Assembly: GCA_035707805.1 (NCBI GenBank)
Contig: DASSTS010000019.1
Span: 62,001 to 126,000, forward strand
Reading direction: 5' to 3'
Length of the DNA: 64,000 nt
From: Castellaniella sp035707805
GTDB lineage: Bacteria; Pseudomonadota; Gammaproteobacteria; Burkholderiales; Burkholderiaceae_B
Shown: positions 63,312 to 64,000 of the stretch, piece after piece
How the letters are laid out: each line of letters begins with the position of its first letter
Position numbering within the stretch: position 1 is the stretch's first letter
The notes under the pieces: model-generated
What the model was told of the DNA's origin: nothing
What the model saw: the letters and a program-made list of their open reading frames with translations, nothing else
The model's database searches: none
Program-made: the position numbers and the translations under genes

Positions 63312-63929
63312 ATGATCCGACGTTACCTGAATCTCGCCGCCGCGGCGGCGCTGGCGCTGCTGCTCTCGGGCTGCGGCTACAACGAGATCCAGCGCCAGGA
63401 CGAACAGGTCAAGGCGGCCTGGTCCCAGGTCCTGAACCAGTACGAGCGGCGCGCCGACCTGGTGCCCAAGCTCGTGTCCTCCGTCAATGCCTACATGGTC
63501 AACGAGCGCACGGTGCTGCAGCAGGTCACCGAGGCCCGCGCCCGGGTCGGGCAGGTCCGCATCAGCGCCGACGATCTCGACGATCCGGCGCTGGTGTCCC
63601 GGTTCGAGCAGGCCCAGGGGGCGCTCAGCTCCAGCCTGTCGCGCCTGCTGGCCGTGTCGGAGAACTATCCGCAGCTGAAAAGCGACGGCCTTTTCCGCGA
63701 CCTGATGACGCAGCTCGAAGGCACCGAGAACCGCATCACCGTCGCGCGCGAGCGCTACGTGGCCGCCGTGCAGTCCTATAACCTGACGATCCGCCAGTTC
63801 CCCACCCTGATCACGGCGCGCGTCTTCGGCTATCTGCCCAAGGCGCAGTACGGGCTGGACAAGGCCGACGAGGTCATGCGCGATCCGGAGGTCAAGTTCG
63901 ACGTGCCCGCGTCCGGGACGGCCAAATGA
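63312..63929 (+). CDS. lemA: LemA family lipoprotein
   Basis: 205 residues. The signal peptide ends in a lipobox LSGC with lipidated Cys at 21, then the LemA helical domain (QRQDEQVKAAWSQVLNQYERRADLVP; NLTIRQFPT). LemA proteins are membrane-anchored coiled-helix proteins of unclear function, usually encoded before a TPM-domain (YgcG) gene, as here. The start is the ATG at 63312, after GAGG. The stop overlaps the next start as ATGA. Confidence 0.92.
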   Translation: MIRRYLNLAAAAALALLLSGCGYNEIQRQDEQVKAAWSQVLNQYERRADLVPKLVSSVNAYMVNERTVLQQVTEARARVGQVRISADDLDDPALVSRFEQAQGALSSSLSRLLAVSENYPQLKSDGLFRDLMTQLEGTENRITVARERYVAAVQSYNLTIRQFPTLITARVFGYLPKAQYGLDKADEVMRDPEVKFDVPASGTAK

Positions 63930-64000
63930 CCGGCTTCCGGCGCCTGGCCGCGGCCGTGTGGGCGTTCGTGCTGCTGGCCTGCCTGCCGGCCGGCGCGGTG
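63926..64000 (+). CDS. Start of next gene, probably TPM-domain (YgcG-like) protein, truncated
   Basis: Only 25 residues are visible: MTGFRRLAAAVWAFVLLACLPAGAV, a typical signal peptide. The start overlaps the lemA stop by 4 bases. LemA genes are commonly followed by a TPM_phosphatase/YgcG gene with a signal peptide; the assignment rests on that context only. Confidence 0.55.
   Translation, partial: MTGFRRLAAAVWAFVLLACLPAGAV

Overview
The window is a GC-rich, gene-dense chromosomal segment from a betaproteobacterium. It is most likely a Burkholderiales member of the Alcaligenaceae (Bordetella / Achromobacter / Castellaniella / Pusillimonas type). The reasons are the very GC-rich third codon positions, several TRAP and Liv-type importers for organic acids, an ivd-aceK-thiolase-mccB-mccA leucine operon under a MerR regulator, and the order argS-SPOR-dsbA. 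The genus cannot be decided from this window. I see no rRNA, tRNA, CRISPR array, insertion sequence or prophage.

Layout. Positions 1-6.8 kb hold purine catabolism and salvage: the end of xdhB, then xdhC, guaD, amn and yaeQ. 6.8-11.3 kb, minus strand: a TSUP exporter and a TRAP importer in the order dctQ-dctM-(hairpin gap)-dctP. 11.5-19.6 kb: an acetolactate synthase large subunit without its small subunit, a minus-strand SDR-ALDH-tartrate/D-malate dehydrogenase operon, and a divergent TRAP operon dctPQM. 19.7-22.4 kb: topB. 22.7-32.4 kb: a livKHMGF importer followed by a BKACE (beta-keto acid cleavage) enzyme, two SDRs, an AraC regulator and a 3-hydroxyacyl-CoA dehydrogenase-family gene. Together these look like a route for an unidentified beta-hydroxy or beta-keto acid. 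32.5-43.6 kb: gluQ, smg, the leucine/isovalerate operon liuR-ivd-aceK-thiolase-mccB-mccA, and a divergent metallo-beta-lactamase gene that shares a perfect palindromic operator with liuR. 43.6-48.3 kb: metC, dsbA, a SPOR protein and argS. 48.4-52.3 kb: a large exported RHS protein ending in a Tle1-like lipase domain. 52.4-56.3 kb: two small genes, leuA with an upstream leucine-rich leader peptide, and a YkvI-type transporter. 56.3-64 kb: a small membrane protein, rpoN, bfd, bfr, an unknown Cys-rich protein, prfC, an RhlE-type helicase, lemA and the start of the next gene.

How the genes work together. guaD and xdhBC would take guanine to xanthine and urate, while amn feeds adenine from AMP. 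The liu operon takes isovaleryl-CoA to methylglutaconyl-CoA; the local thiolase can split acetoacetyl-CoA, and aceK adjusts isocitrate dehydrogenase when acetyl-CoA must go through the glyoxylate bypass. bfd and bfr are iron release and iron storage, with a Fur-like site at bfd.

The most unusual signal is a roughly 230-bp intergenic element present twice (7790-8025 and 44913-45140). It has a 92-nt core that is about 90% identical, two internal hairpins whose stems differ between copies only by compensatory base-pair changes, and long outer arms that are perfectly palindromic in each copy but differ in sequence. That pattern points to selection on structure, and I do not recognise it as a known family. 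Other points of note are a candidate leucine attenuator upstream of leuA, the RHS-lipase without a visible immunity gene, an Arg in place of the Walker A Lys in LivF, and a liu operon without a methylglutaconyl-CoA hydratase.
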